This document shows positions 49,431 through 62,954 of a DNA stretch of 64,000 nt, piece after piece; the stretch's first letter is position 1; each line of letters starts with the position of its first letter. Made by a program: the position numbers and the translations under genes. Origin of the DNA: Chelonoidis abingdonii (taxonomy: Eukaryota; Chordata; Testudines; Testudinidae); contig NC_133774.1 in NCBI RefSeq assembly GCF_003597395.2, positions 48,642,363-48,706,362 on the forward strand, written 5' to 3'. The notes beneath the pieces are model-generated. The model did not search any database and had not been told where the DNA came from. It saw nothing but the letters and a program-made list of their open reading frames with translations.

Positions 49431-52400
49431 ACTGTTTTCTTGCAAGTTGTCTCAGATGTGAAAAATGACTAAGGAGAAATAGAAAAATATTATGTACTAT
49501 GACATCATATCAAAATATAATGCTTTTCAAAATTTTATTCAAGTTCTTTAACATTTTATAGGTGACACAATTCATGAGACAAAGGCCTATATCCAGAAAA
49601 CCACATGCTACTTTAAGCATGTGAGTAGTCCCTCTATACTTAAAGTTACACGTGTGCCAGTGCATGTCGCTGGAATAGGGTCTTATGTAGCACAAAGCTT
49701 GACTACTGATCTGCATGCTAGGTAGCTCCACAAGGGGGATGTGGGGAAACCCTTGAGGCAGCAGGAGTCTCTAGGACCATTACATGCTGCCTCCTCCTAC
49801 GGAGAGAGAAAAGGAGTCGTGGAACAATGCATCCTCCAGTCTCATCCCCAGCCCACCTTTATTTATTTGTGCCTATGGGGCCACTGCAGAGCTCATAGCA
49901 ACTAGAATGCTACCCTCCCCTTCACAGAGGAACTGTGCTGGTATTGCTGTTAAAGGAGCCTCTGCAGTCACAGGGGTGGTATTTGCTTCATAGGGCAGGT
50001 AAATCCAATTAAAGGATAAATACATGAATTTAAGGAAGAGGAGGTACCAATGTTTCTAAGTCACCACACCTCATGTCCAAAGGTGGAATATGAATAGTAT
50101 TCAACCTAGCTGTAAATCAAAGATAGACGTTTCACGTGTAAGCCTAATTTATATCATTTGCCTTGTACAGTAATGATTGCTGAGAAAATTATGGCTTTTC
50201 CTTTCAGGGAAACCACTGGAAGTCAGAAGCAGAAAAAGATTTCAAATGAATACAGAAATCAGATTGAAGGGTATTTAAAAAGCCTTCTGTCAGGGTTCTA
50301 TAACATCAGATTGAAACTTAGAATACACATCCCAAACTAAGAGAATTGATTTGCTTCATGTAAAAATGGATGGAAAAAAATCAGTATTTCTGAAGCTACG
50401 CATTTTTTTAAAATTGGGATTTTTTAAAAAAATACTATAATATCCAATAATTCAAATAGCTTGGGTAGGTGGATATTCTACAACCCAGACTACTTTTGCC
50501 TTTTTAAATAATAAAGCAGCCATTACACTGAATCTTCCAAATGAAATACTGCACACACATGCCACAGTTCACTTATTTTTGATTATTCGGTATCATTGCA
50601 CATAATTGGATCTGTATACTCTACACCAATATACATCATAATTATGTCTTCATAAAAATTCACATACTCTGTTGCTCCCCTCACAATTCCATGCCATAGC
50701 AAGATAACAGCTGATGAAATTACAGTAATTATATTAAAAATAATAATCCAATATACATTATTTTTAAAAACAAGGAAATAACCATAATGAAGATCATACT
50801 GTGGCAGCATGGTATGCAATAGCACTCTAGGGAGAGGGAAGCTGGGGTAATATGTTGGCTTACTAGGTTTTGAGAAATGCTTGTGATGAATAAATTCATC
50901 TATATTACATAGCTGCAAGAAGGGGAATATCTGAGTGTTTGATTATTCCTTCTGAAACTCTATATGCTGTTATAGCAAAAACTCAGTTTTATAAAACAAC
51001 AACTCAGGGCCCAATCCTCATTTACATTAAGTCTCTCTTTAAAGGGCCCTACAGTGAATGTAAAAGGTAACTCCCACCTACTTTATGATCCCTTTAAGCT
51101 GCCAGAACAATGCAAAAGGGCCTTAGTTTAAATGAGAATCAGGTCCTGGTAATGTTTTTCCTGCTTCAGGACACTTAAATCCACCTGGCAAGAGACAGGG
51201 AACCTAGTTCTCTGCTCGCACACTGTTTATACAGTGTGACTCCATTGACTTCAACCGATTTACTTCTCAGTTACACTGGTGTACTAAAGAGGAAAATCTG
51301 GAAACTGCACTTAGTATAAATAAATAAACAAATAAATAAGTAACCCAGCAACATTATTGCCATATTTTAACTTAGAAATAAAGCATACAAGAGACAGAAA
51401 ATGCTAAAGTGAACCAATGTTCTAGAAAAGAATCTAGAAACCTTCTCCGGACCTGTGTCTTTTATTGATAAACATTTAACAATATGAAGAGTACTACATT
51501 AAAGTTGAACACTATATTTAACAAGGGAAGCAGAAATAGAAAATGCTACATGTGCAACTTTGTGGAGTTGCTAGACTGATCACCCGTCACACTTATTGTG
51601 TAAAATATAGCCAATTGCTTGACTATACTTATGGTTCAGTATTAAAAACATTCAAGAGACCAAATAACCAAGCTTAGCCACTTGGGTGGTGGCAGCATCT
51701 ACACTTCCAAGGTCAGAGAGAAACTGTGACCTTAAGAGTTTAATACCAGCCTGGAGTGGTCAGTATTAATTTTTAAAATCCTTGTGGGCTCCCACCTTCT
51801 GCACTCAAAGTGCCAGAGTGGGGAATCAGCCTTGACACATGCATTTTTCCCTTTTTCTGAAATCAAGACCATTTCTTGTCTAGGAAACAATAACTGACAA
51901 TAGAAATATGGCCTGGTCACAATTAAATACCCCATACACCTTTTGTAAAGTTGACAGAGGATAAAATACACAAAAAATTACATTTACTGTTAAGAGTTAT
52001 TTAAATCTCCGATATAAGTCACGACGGAGCCCAATCTCCATCATTTCCAAATTTGCCCCATTGTAATTAAGTATTGGAGGTTTCATCCCAAATGATCCAT
52101 TTAATTTCTTTTGTAGGTTTTACCATCAGTGTTATTACAATCTAGTTTTGCTGAAGAGTTACTTCTTTTCTTTTCTATATGGGTGTGTATACATGCAAGA
52201 AACAGTTCAAGAATATTTGGTTCTCATTAACCATGGTGACTTAGACCTGGGTGACTAACGTTACAGCAAGTTTCAGGCAGGCATTTTAAAAGCTTCCCCT
52301 ATATAGTTTTGCCAATCCACCTCAGTCCTGAGCTAGGCCACCCTTCCTACTCCTGTTGAAAGCCTTGAGTGAGCATTTACAGGTGCTCTCCTGAGTAAAG

Positions 52401-53596
52401 AATACTAAATTGCATCATGGTGCAGTGGTTTTGTGATGCAGACAAATATCCCACAAGGAATATTGTAAGCCTAAACTGGATGCAAATACCAACTGAAAAA
52501 TATTGAACTAATTTACCAGCCAGTTTGTCCCACTGTAAAAGAAAGCATTACATGAATGTAAGCAGAGTTAGCATTATTTTTCTAAAGTATTTTTCTTTAA
52601 CTAAAATATTTTTGACTAACTCATTTCCCACTATATTTTACAAATGGTTATTGGTAAACAAAAAGCCTGTTTCTGCCAGCAAAAAGATCTATGCTCCACT
52701 CTCATACTTTCCTCTCTTTAAAATTCATTGTGTGTCCATCAGAGGTCTCCAGATCCAATGTATACTGTCATTTTCATCTGTCAGCATCAAAGTGAAAACA
52801 ATTGTACTGCATTTAATACAGAACAGAGAGGAACTGGCACAAAGCAATGGGACAAGCTCTATTCTGATCTCTTGAACTCTGTCAGTCAATACAAAAATCC
52901 TGTCAGTGCTGTTTTATTTTTGTACGTTTTCTAGCACACACCATCTTTTTAATATCTGCCATGATTCTGTTCCTTGTCTCCTGCATAGATGGAGGGAAAC
53001 AGCCTCCTGTGAGACCCAACCCTTGGCACAGGCAGGTCACCTGGCAGGAGTTGGTGTGACGTGCTCAATCTGGGGAGAAGAAAGTGAAGGAACTCCCTTA
53101 AGAAAGGAGGGGATATGCTCCAGAAATAAGGAAGGAAAAGCTTGGATTAGATAACAGGAAAAAAAACAACCTTAAGTATTGTAATAACTAGACCTTGAAA
53201 TTGAGTTCTAAGAGCAGTGGGCAAGGCACCCTGTCCTGAGGTATCAAAAATTCATTAAATAAGACATTGGAAATTATATAAAAGAGTAAGTCCTGCAAAA
53301 TACAGCAGAATCAGACTAGATGAGTTGAGTGGTCTTTTCTTACTTTCAAAAGATCTATGATGCTTAAGTATTATGGAGATGGGGGCTCTATATGTATCCA
53401 GACAGACAGACGCCACAGCACATGTCAGATCACAGAGCTGAGATCAGAGAGCATATATAAGGTCAGAGAGGGCCTCGCAGAGCAGGTTGTGCAAGATTTT
53501 GGAATTAAGAGTAAAGGCTTTCTATATATCAGAAGAAATACAGGTTGTCGTAGCTTCCTACTCAGATTTGAACCTTAGCGTTCATAAACTGAGAAG
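49431..53596. other. Intronic or upstream sequence, no gene recognised
   Basis: AT-rich. It includes a TAAA-type simple repeat at about 51315-51343 and patches such as tgactccattgacttcaacc (about 51238) that resemble old amniote repeats. Open frames are short and motif-free. Confidence 0.45.
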
Positions 53597-54403
53597 CTAG
53601 TGTGAACCCTCTAAGCTTAATTGCCAGCTTAGATCTGATATCACTGCCACCAGCCAAGGATTTCCAGGGCTTGGCTCCCTCTGGTCTCCCAAAACCTTCT
53701 CTGGGGGACCCCAAGACTCAGAAGCCCTGAGTCTTACCACAAAGGGAAATAACCCCCCTCCCCTTGTCTTCTCTTTACTTCCTCCCCAGGCTTCCCCTCC
53801 GTGGGTTATCCTGGAAGATTACTGTACTTAAACTCCTTGAATTACAAAACAGAGAGGGCAATTTACCTTCCCCCCTCCTTCTTCCCCTGAGGCTGCACAG
53901 ATTCACCCTCCGTAAATCTAACACAAAGAGAATTTCCCTTCCCTTCGTTCCTTAGCCTACCCAGAGAAAACTCAAACAGGTCTTAAAAAGAAAGCTTTAT
54001 ATAAAAAGAAAGAAAAACACATAAACATAGTCTCTGTATCAGGTTGACAATACAGGGTCAATTGCTTAAAAGAAAAAATGAATAAACAACCTTATTCAAA
54101 AAAGAAATACAATTTAAACATTCCAGCAACTACACACATGTAAATACAAAAACAATATAAAAACCTATATTGTCTTATACCTGTACTTACAACTAGGAAA
54201 CAGAAGATTAGAAGCTTGAAGATAGAAAGATCCCTCTCATAGCCAAGAGACAGACAAAAGACACAGACCCAAACATTCCCTCCCTGAGCTTTTAAAAATC
54301 CGGTTTCCTGATTGGTCCTCTGGTCAGGTGTTTGGTTCCCTTTGTTAAGCCTTTACAGGTAAAAGAAACATTAACCCCTAGCTATCTGTTTATGACACAA
54401 GTG
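53597..54403 (-). mobile_element. Solo LTR, minus strand, with 6-bp flanking duplication
   Basis: The 795-bp LTR (53603-54397) reads TGTCATAAACAGATAGCTAG on the minus strand at its start and ends ...GGGTTCA. It is flanked by ctagtg (53597-53602) and caagtg (54398-54403), a 6-bp duplication with one difference. It carries a TTTAAAAA TATA-like site near 54290 and a TTTATATAAAG stretch near 54000 in the expected order. No internal retroviral genes are present, so it is a solo LTR. Confidence 0.75.
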
Positions 54404-55111
54404 TTTAGCTCCTGCTGGAAAAATACATGCTGTGGAGGGGAGAGAGAGCAAGAGAGAGAGCAAGCACATATAATATCCCTTTTCTGGTGGTATGCATCAT
54501 CTTTGTGATCAGAAAATGACAACTCCAAGACTGTTCTCAGTCCTAAACTAATATAGTCTGCCAGCTCTCGCATGCTCTTTACTGCTGGTATATGTCCTTA
54601 TCTTTTTGGGGAATCAGCTACTTGCTGCCAATAAACCTTGATAAGAGAGCAGGAGTTTTGGCACAATGTTATGTATAAACGCTGGCAGCAGCTAGAGAAC
54701 ATCTAGTTGCCTGAAAAATAGTTTTAACTCCCTGGTATTTTTAACCCCTTGCTTTCCAGGCTCTGAGCAAGGCTGTGCCACACATACAATAAAAAAAAAA
54801 GAGAGGAATTCTGTGTAACACTTTTTACTTTTCATTGTTTGTGATATCCTATAAACAGGTTGAAAATAAAAACCCTTCCCAGTTCACTCTCCCCATTTTC
54901 AAAAACTTCATTTTGCACTTTTAGTGCTGCTGCAGCAAAACTAGCTGCCTTTAGTTACATCTCTGTGTACCTCAAGTTTGACATAAGGGATGATGCTAAC
55001 TCTGAGAATCCAGCATTACTCCACACTAACCCTTTCTTCCTTGAATTAAATCAGTTCTTGTTGCCTTTGCTAGGCCTTTACTAGACTCTCAGTCGTGCTA
55101 CAGATCTTTGG
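54404..55111. other. Upstream or intronic sequence, no gene recognised
   Basis: AT-rich with a short AG-rich tract (about 54437-54465). Nothing coding. Confidence 0.45.
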
Positions 55112-55268
55112 GCACGTCCACACTACCCGCCGCATCGGCGGGTAGCTATCGATCTCTCAGGGATCGATTTATCGCGTCTCGTCTAGATGCAATAAAAATC
55201 GATCCCCTAACGCGCTCCCTGTCAACTCCAGAACTCCATCAGGGCGAGGAGACAGTGTAGACCAGGCA
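55112..55268. mobile_element. Short Harbinger-like MITE
   Basis: It starts gggcacgtccacactacccg and ends cagtgtagaccaggc, giving inverted GTCTACACT-type ends. Inside are inverted phrases cccgccgcatcggcggg and atcgat(ctctcaggg)atcgat. The CpG-rich composition contrasts with the AT-rich flanks. It is probably an internally deleted copy of a larger element. Confidence 0.65.
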
Positions 55269-56182
55269 TTTGTGACTAAAGCCTGCTTCCTCATTGGTAT
55301 TCATCCAGCATCCCATGCAAAGAGTCTTTCACAAATTAATATATCAATAAAAAGAACACTACTAACATCATTCAAAGCCCCTCTGGAGAGAGACTGTCTC
55401 ACTGCCGGGGGGAAGGAGCAACTGAACGGAGCCACCAAGTCTACCCCATTGGAGAGAAGTCACATGGTATGTCGTAGGAAGAAAGGAGAAGTGTGTGCAT
55501 CAATAAGTCTGCATAAGAGAGATGAAATAAATGCTTCAGCAGAAACAGGTAATGAGTAAAAGCAGCTCCTAGGGTTTGAAGGGGAAGAAACTGTCAGTAC
55601 AAGAAAGGTGCATGAGAGCTTGGTGGCATAAGCCACTTCATGTGTAGCTTGTTATTTAACTGGTCTAGAAAGCAGTTAGTGGAGCTCTGGAGGCAGTGCA
55701 CACTCTGTATTTTACTCTGATTGTGTTCAAGAGTTTTTGGGTTTGTTTTTTTTAAACATCTCATTGAACCGTTGACCTAAAAAATGGAGATGTAAACTGT
55801 GGAGTTTAGGTAGATAACATTTAAAGTTGATGCATGTTAACAGAAATCCTTTAAATACATGCTGCTTGCCTGTTTTATTTAGCTGCAGCTGAAATTAGAT
55901 TTTTGAGCGGGTAACAAGAAGTATTGCTAGATTTATCTTCCTGAATGATAGCAGAGCCTATGCCTCCTCTTCCAGTTAATATCACACTGTATCCTATCAG
56001 GAGACAGCAAGATTCATGTCTGGCTATATTTGCTGCCTCCAGACATACAACTCATACTTCTACCACCTTCACCTTCATAAGAGAATTTTCTTCACTATGA
56101 ATCTGCAACGGAAGGAGTCACATTCATTTAACTCTGCACAGTCCAGCCAGAGGCAAGCAGCATATCAGCAGGGAGAAAGTGT
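55269..56182. other. Upstream or intronic sequence, no gene recognised
   Basis: No coding content or repeat was recognised. Confidence 0.4.
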
Positions 56183-57096
56183 CATTTACACAGGGCTGGT
56201 GCAATCTATTAGGTGACCTAGGCAGTCACCTAGGACGCTAGGATTTGGGGGCATTTTCTTTGGCCGCTCCGGTCACCGTCGGCATTTAGGCGGAGGGAGC
56301 TGGGGCAGGGGGAGGGCCACCTGCAGCAAGTAAGGGGGGAGGGCAGCACGCAGGGGAACTCCCCGTCCCAGCTCACCCCTGCTCCGCCTCCTCCCCAAGT
56401 ATGCCATTGCTGCTTCACTTCTCCCGCCTCCCTGGCTTGCAGCGCTCAAGCTGATTGGCACCGCAAGCCTGGGAGGTGGGAGAAGTGAAGCAGCGAAAGC
56501 GTGCTCGGGGAGGAGGCGGAGCAGGGGTGAGCTGGGGCGGAGAGTTGCCGCATGGCTCCCCGGGCCGGGGAGGGGAGCTGCCACGGGGGGGCCTCAGGGC
56601 AGAAAGGGGGTGGGGAGCTGCCATGGAGGAGGTGCCTCAGGGCGGAGGAGGTGTGGGGAGCTGCTGCACGGCCCAGGGAGGGGGCAGAGCAGAGGTGAGC
56701 TGGGGTGGAGAGCTGCCGCATGGCTCCCCGGGCCGGGGAGGGGAGTGCCATGGAGGAGGCCCTCACGGTGGAAACTGGGGTGCGGAACGTGCTAGCGGGG
56801 GAGGTGCCTGAGGCAAGACGGGGGAATTCAGTGAGCTGCCGCAGGGCTCAGGAGGAGGCGGAAGCAGGGTGAGCTGGGTGAGGAGCTGCCGCAACGGCTG
56901 CCAGGGAGGGGGGAGCTGCCACACTGGCTCCCGGGGGAGTGGGGAAGCTGCCATGGGGGGTGCCTCAGGATGGAGTGGGGGAGCTGCCGCGGGGGGGGGG
57001 GCAGGGAGCTGCTACAGGGCTTGGGGAATGGGGAGGGCGCAAGGTGGAAGTTTTGCCTAGGGTACGAAACATCCTTGCACTGGCCCTGCATTTACA
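56183..57096. mobile_element. GC-rich hAT MITE with minisatellite core and 8-bp duplication
   Basis: The 898-bp element (56191-57088) starts CAGGGCTGGTGCAA and ends TTGCACTGGCCCTG, an exact complement except one base. It is flanked by catttaca on both sides (56183-56190 and 57089-57096). The core (about 56470-57020) consists of diverged tandem units around gagctgccgc and ggctcccgggg, very rich in G on the plus strand. No transposase is present. The many long frames here reflect GC-rich repetition. Confidence 0.9.
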
Positions 57097-57319
57097 ATTG
57101 ATTATTCAGAAGGGATTAAAGAATGAACAGGTTCCTAAGCAGCTGAGTATGCTTAGGGTTGAGCTCATTGAGGAATGAAAGTATCTCACGTTTTGAATAT
57201 TGAGAAAATTAGATGAAATACTCTGTAAAAGAGAGAGAAGAAAATACCCAATTTCAAACAGCTGCAGAGTAGAAATACTATTAATCTGATCCTAAGATGG
57301 CAATCTAGCATGGCATTAT

Positions 57320-57405
57320 TCACAAACTGCCCATGGCTTGAACTATTATCATCCCTATTTTACATAACAGAAACTGAGACTCAGAAACACTGAGGCCACT
57401 ATTTT
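57320..57405 (-). repeat. MIR-type SINE fragment
   Basis: The phrase tatcatccctattttacata followed by gaaactgagactcagaaaca is the complement of the MIR core. Confidence 0.65.
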
Positions 57406-57599
57406 GAATTTGGATGCCTTAAGAGACTGATTTCTAAAAATGATGAGCACTCCCAGTTCCAACTGAAGTCACCAGGGAACTGTGGATGCTCAGCATCTCT
57501 GAAAATCAGATCAATTATTTAAGTGCTTAAATACATGTGTAAGTGTCGAATTATAAGCATCCAACTTTGAAAAATTTGACTTAAGTGATTTGCCTGGGA

Positions 57600-57740
57600 G
57601 AGCTTTCTGGTCTGTTGGGCTGGGCATGTACTGAAAGTTAGGAGGCCTAAATTCTGTTCCTGTTCTGACACTGATCTACAGAAGGTCACTCTCTCTGTGC
57701 CTCAGTTCTCCCATTGTAAATTAGGGGGATATGATATTTA
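57600..57740 (+). repeat. MIR-type SINE fragment
   Basis: The phrases aggcctaaattctgttcctg, aaggtcactctctctgtgcc and tcagttctcccattgtaaat match the MIR core in direct orientation. Confidence 0.7.
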
Positions 57741-58130
57741 CCTACGAAGCGAGGGGAAAAAAAGTCGCTCAGACTGCCACCCAAACTGCCGAAGCAAAAA
57801 AAAAAAAAAAGCCACCCGGAGTATGCCGCCCCAAGAATGGACAGAATGCCACCCCTTAGCATGTGCCGCTCCAGGCATGTGCTTCCTCCCTGACTCTGAG
57901 CACTGTACTTAATCCTTTAAAACCGGGGTTTCTCAACCGTTTTCTTTCTGAGCCTCCCCCCTCAACATGTCATAACTCCACAGCCAACTTGTGACACAAC
58001 AACTGTTTTTCTGAACATATAAGTGAAAAATATGTAAAAACTATATATGGTTAACCTTTTCCCAGAAATGTTGCTTCTGCATGCTTAATAATAATGCACA
58101 GTTTGAAGGCTCTGTATAATTTTATTGAAA
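57741..58130. repeat. Unclassified repeat with poly(A) run
   Basis: This is a composite stretch: a GCC-type phrase around a 15-base A run (57796-57810), then ggggtttctcaaccgttttc at about 57925, which looks like a hAT-type MITE start without a recognised end. Confidence 0.35.
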
Positions 58131-59399
58131 TATAAACATATGAGTCCTTTTTTCCTTAAGAAATAATTATGGTTGGTGACCTACCTTACAACAGCTCAGT
58201 ATTGCATGTAGAACTTTCCTGCCATTTAAAAAAAAAGTAACATGCTGCATATTGTCTTAAAGATTGAAGCAGATTGTTCATGTTCACATTATAAATGAGG
58301 GAGATAGTTTTGTTTGCTTCTGAAAGAGCAGGTACATCTGAGATGGCCAGGAGGGGATTTAATAAGGAATTTATTGTATTTTAACAGTAACCTAAAAAGC
58401 TACATTCTCCTCAAGCATCTGTTTAACAAAAACAAACAAGGCAGCTTAATCCCTGTTGTGAACAAATTAAATTGGATTCTTATCCACCCCAGTTTTCTTC
58501 TGCTTTCTTAATTGCCAAACATAGGGTGCTTTATAAATGATTCAGTTTGAAATTCTATATCAAGTATATGCCAGATGATATCGTTTCCATTTCATCCTGT
58601 TTCCTGCAGTGCTTTCCTAGTACTGTATTCTCAGCACGCTAGCCAGCTACTGTATCAGGATGCACTACTGTTACTGCAACTTGCTGGTTTGTTATTCAGA
58701 TATCAAAAATATTGTAAATCCCACAAAAATACCCCAACTGTGAGAAAAAAATCCCAACATCCTGGATACAAAATGCTAATTAAATAGTTCATGAGATGAA
58801 AACCATAGTGAAAGATAGACGATAAAAAAACTGGATGTGACTTGTACATTTAGAAAGCACATTCAAAACAGAAAGCATTTTGTCATCTGCTGAGTTCATT
58901 CTAAAATCTGTGTGTTGTTTGCATTTTCTGTGTGTTCAGGAAAATGTCTGCATGTTCTATTGAACTGACATTAGACAATACCATGTATAAATTATCAAAA
59001 GTTATGCATCTATGGACAAACATCTACACCAACTATACGCTCCTAAACCATCAAGAAAATATGTTGTTACACAGACGTTATTAGTATTAACTCATGATGT
59101 AATATATGCTAATAAACTTCATATTATCCTTCATTGGAAATGTCCATGAATGAAACAAATAAAAAGGAACCAAGAAAGAAGAATGCATGCTGATAAATCA
59201 TCGCAGGACAGGTGATTAATCTGATTGTTTTTACTCAAATAAATTACAGGGTACTGATCTTTGTACTATCCAGTAATTAATGTCTTTCTTCTTCAAAATG
59301 TAATAATTTCTGGAGGCAAATATACAAAAGGCAGTGGAGGAGGTAAAGGGTAATTCTAGAGGGTTTTTTCCCCAAAACTTTGAAATTGAGAGCTGCGTT
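58131..59399. other. Upstream or intronic sequence, no gene recognised
   Basis: AT-rich with nothing assignable. Confidence 0.45.
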
Positions 59400-61137
59400 A
59401 TTTCTTCCTAAATAGTGTCAATCTGTCCTGCAGTGACTCAAGAGCATGAGTTCATCCAGGATACAAACCCCAAACTGTCTCGGAGTTCTATACTTAGACT
59501 TCGCCAACCAATCATGAAGTGTGAACTCCTCAGGCACTATAACAGCTTTAACATGGAATCACAGACAGTCCTCTTGGGTACTCCAATCTGTTTTACCACC
59601 TAGGTATGCTTACCTTTGTGACAGACAGATACTCTTACACCAAGGATCACAGAAATATTCAGGTGACTCCCAGTCCCAAAGGATCAATCATTTACCCTGG
59701 TCAACTGTAGCTTAGATCTCATACTAAAGACAATAGTTGTAGCCAATGCTACATTAAAATATCTAAAGATTCATTATATAGAAAAAGGAAATGAGACTTA
59801 TTCATCAGGTTAAAGCAGGTAAAAATGTGTACACACAAATGAGTTCCAATCTTGACCACCACCTCCCTCCCTCTCCCTGCCCCCTGAGTCCAAGCAATAT
59901 AAAGATCCAGATCCTCCTTATTACAAGCTTTTATTTCCTTCTTCTCTTCTGCTTAGAGCTGCAAACTCAGCTAATGGGAGGAATTCACCTGTAAGTCTCA
60001 TCTTCATGTGCGGGGAGATGGAGAAGAGTAATCAGCAAAGGCTTTGGTTCCACTGTAGTCTGTCTAGCATCAAGAGGCCTTCCTTGTCGGGCAGGACATA
60101 ACCCCTTCTATTGGAGACTAGCATTTCACATTAGTTAATATTTCTCTCCTATCTGGTGATTTACAGTTACAAAGGCCTACAGTACAAATGCTCAAATATT
60201 ACCTTTCAGTATGAGACACAGAGGTTATGAGTGAGATTAATGCATGCAGCAACTCATAAGCGTTCAATAAAGTCTAAACACTAAACACATGCTTATAATT
60301 TTAATACCTATTATAACAATACTAACACAGAGGTGAGCCAAACTGGTTCTAGCTATATATCTGTCAATGTTCAGAGGAGACACGGGGATCTTCGTATGAG
60401 TTGGCATCTAATCTGCCAGCATCACAACATTAATACAAAACATCTTGATTCACACAAAGCACTTTAACAGAGTGAAGGTAAGAGCCCATGAAAACAAGAA
60501 CATTCTGTGTTAATGGTGCTGACCGCTATAACTCACCCCTTTATCCTAAAAACTGCCGCTCACATGGTACTCAATATCATCCAGTACCTTGCCTTAATAG
60601 AGGGCTACTTCACAGCACTGCTCAAAATAGCAGTTTGAAGACTATTTATTTGAAAGTGCTACCACTCATCTAAGAATGAAAGTTTAACAATTTTAGATGG
60701 AAAAAATTATGGTGGTGTCTGACTCCTTGAATACGCACTCTTAGCTTAAAAGGCTATCAAACTATAAATATTTTAAGCCATCCAAAAATCCAATTATTGA
60801 AAATCCAATTATTGAAAATCCAGATCCACTTCTTTGATAGCAACACACTAGATCCACCTCTGGTGTGTTGCTATAATCCAGCTATTATTTATAGTCATTT
60901 CAGTTTGTACCAGAAAACCACTTTTTTAAAATGTCGTACATCTGTTTTCAACCCTAAGTCAAAGACCCCTCTACTTAGATTCTTACAAAGATAGATAAAT
61001 CCAGTTTTCAGCCATGTTATAAATGTGTTATTCACTGCAAACCTCTTTAATATGATCCTAAACAGATTAAACAGAACTGAGTTATACAGCAAGTTGCACT
61101 GTAAAAAGCTGTCACATTCTGGGGTGCAATCCAGACC
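59400..61137. other. Unassigned, possibly old retroelement sequence
   Basis: Texture at about 59400-60480 (moderate GC, pyrimidine-rich parts, no frames) resembles the segment at 61138-62690, but no ends were found. The remainder is AT-rich. Confidence 0.3.
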
Positions 61138-62690
61138 AGTGAAGAGTTGTGTCATCTCTTATCCTATAACCCAAAGTGTCTCACAATGGCTCGGGACACC
61201 CACAGTCAGCAACAAGAATCCACTCTATGTATTGGGCAGCCCTGGCCCAATGCTTTGGTTCCTGGAGCCTGCCTGTAATACATCCACCAGCCTTGGTTAC
61301 CAACTAGTAAGGTGACTCTACACCAGGGATCAGCAACCTTTCAGAAGTAGTGTGCCGAGTCTTCATTTATTCACTCTGATTTAAGGTTTCGTGTGCCAGT
61401 AATACATTTTAATGTTTTTAGAAGGTCTCTTTCTAGAAGTCTATAATATATAACTAAACTATTGTTGTATGTAAAGTAAATAAGGTTTTTAAAATGTTTA
61501 AGAAGCTTCATTTCAAATTAAATTTAAATGCAGAGCCTCCCAGACCCGTGGCCAGGATCTGGGCAGTGTGAGTGCCACTGAAAATCAGCTTGTGTGCCGC
61601 CTTCAGCACACATGCCATAGGTTGCCTATCCCTGCTCTACACTCTCCCCAACCCGAAGTTTTCCCCAAAACATGTGTTCTGAAATGTCCAGCCCATCATA
61701 GAACAATCAGAGGAATATTAAGTTTTTTTGCCCCTTTAAGAAGTTAATATTCAACAGTTTGTTACTTTAACTGGCATTCCCAAACAGTTCAGTTTAAACA
61801 CAGCACTGGATTGGTTTAGTCTGAAAATAAAACAGATATATTTAACTACAAAGAGATAGATTTTAAGTGAGTAAAGTATTAGGATTAAAGTCAGAAATGG
61901 TTACAAGAGAAACAGAGAAAATATTTTCTAGAAACTAAAACTTAACAAAAAAGCTAGACATGATCCAAGGTAAAATACCTATCACATGTTGCCATCAAGA
62001 TGGCTGATCAAAATCCTGGGTCAGGATCTATCCCCCAAGTCAAAAGGCTGGTACCTCTGTCTTCTTAGGTGAAAGGCTAATAACTTAGAGTTTCTTGGCC
62101 CCTCTCTTTTATAGTCTGATGAATCTTTGAAATGGATTCTTCTGAAGAATCATTCCAGATCAACGTCTATTTCCAGCTGAGAGGTAGGCAACATGGAGTC
62201 TGTCTTGAAGGAAATGTCCTGCTGCTTCCTACCTTGCTGGAGCTGTGTCTGCTAAAATGCAAATTTTTTAGTTCCTGCCTCCTCTGAAGCAACTGAATGA
62301 CCATTAGACATGCAACTGTCAATCTCCTCTGCCACTGTGATAGCATAGGGTTTGCCTCTACCCCTTGTTAGCTTGATGGGTCTGTTTACACAATATATGC
62401 ATACATTCCCACTGTCTTTCAAAGTATTTTGGAAGTAATGCCCCAGGTGAGGAGACCACATTCCTTGGGTGGGGTAATCCTCCAGTGGGGTAAATTGGCT
62501 AACACACCTTAGAATTAGAATTTCAGTTTATTTCCACAACTTTACGCCAGTTGCTTGCATGTACGTTACATGATGATATAGTATTAATAACCAGTGAGTC
62601 ATGAGCTTTTCACTGACAGTTTGCACAACACTTATCAGATATATTTACGATATTAAAGAAATGAGGTGCACTAGAAGTGGGTAAGCCAGG
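61138..62690 (-). repeat. Possible LTR-like repeat, hosting a MITE
   Basis: The segment has a minus-strand TATA-like box (CTATAAAAGAG at about 62104-62115) and a composition different from its flanks. The MITE at 61324-61634 lies within it. Boundaries and class are not established. Confidence 0.35.
61316..61642. mobile_element. hAT MITE with 8-bp target duplication
   Basis: The 311-bp element (61324-61634) starts CAGGGATCAGCAACCTTTC and ends ATAGGTTGCCTATCCCTG. It is flanked by ctctacac at 61316-61323 and 61635-61642. It is AT-rich inside with no coding. The first 17 bases nearly match the start of the MITE at 21493, so both use a related hAT end. Confidence 0.9.
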
Positions 62691-62954
62691 TCCAGTTCAT
62701 TACCAGATATCTGGGTGCCTTTTACCCACTGTCCTTGGGCTGTTCTTAATATCACAAAAGCATATTTAGCTTTTCAATAAGTCAAAGAAAGCATAGAGGC
62801 TAAATGAAGAATAGTAAATAATAAATCAAAGTGGCTGCAGATGCACAGCTTCCATTAAATCACAAACTCAGTATTTTAACAGTTTAAATTATACATTCCT
62901 ACCTGGTTCACTAAATTCCATAAGCATCACTTTGTAGATTTTTGTCTCCTGTTA

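Noticed and set aside
56273..57091. Several proline-, glycine- and serine-rich frames
   Set aside because: They are translations of the minisatellite core of a hAT MITE, present in almost all frames.
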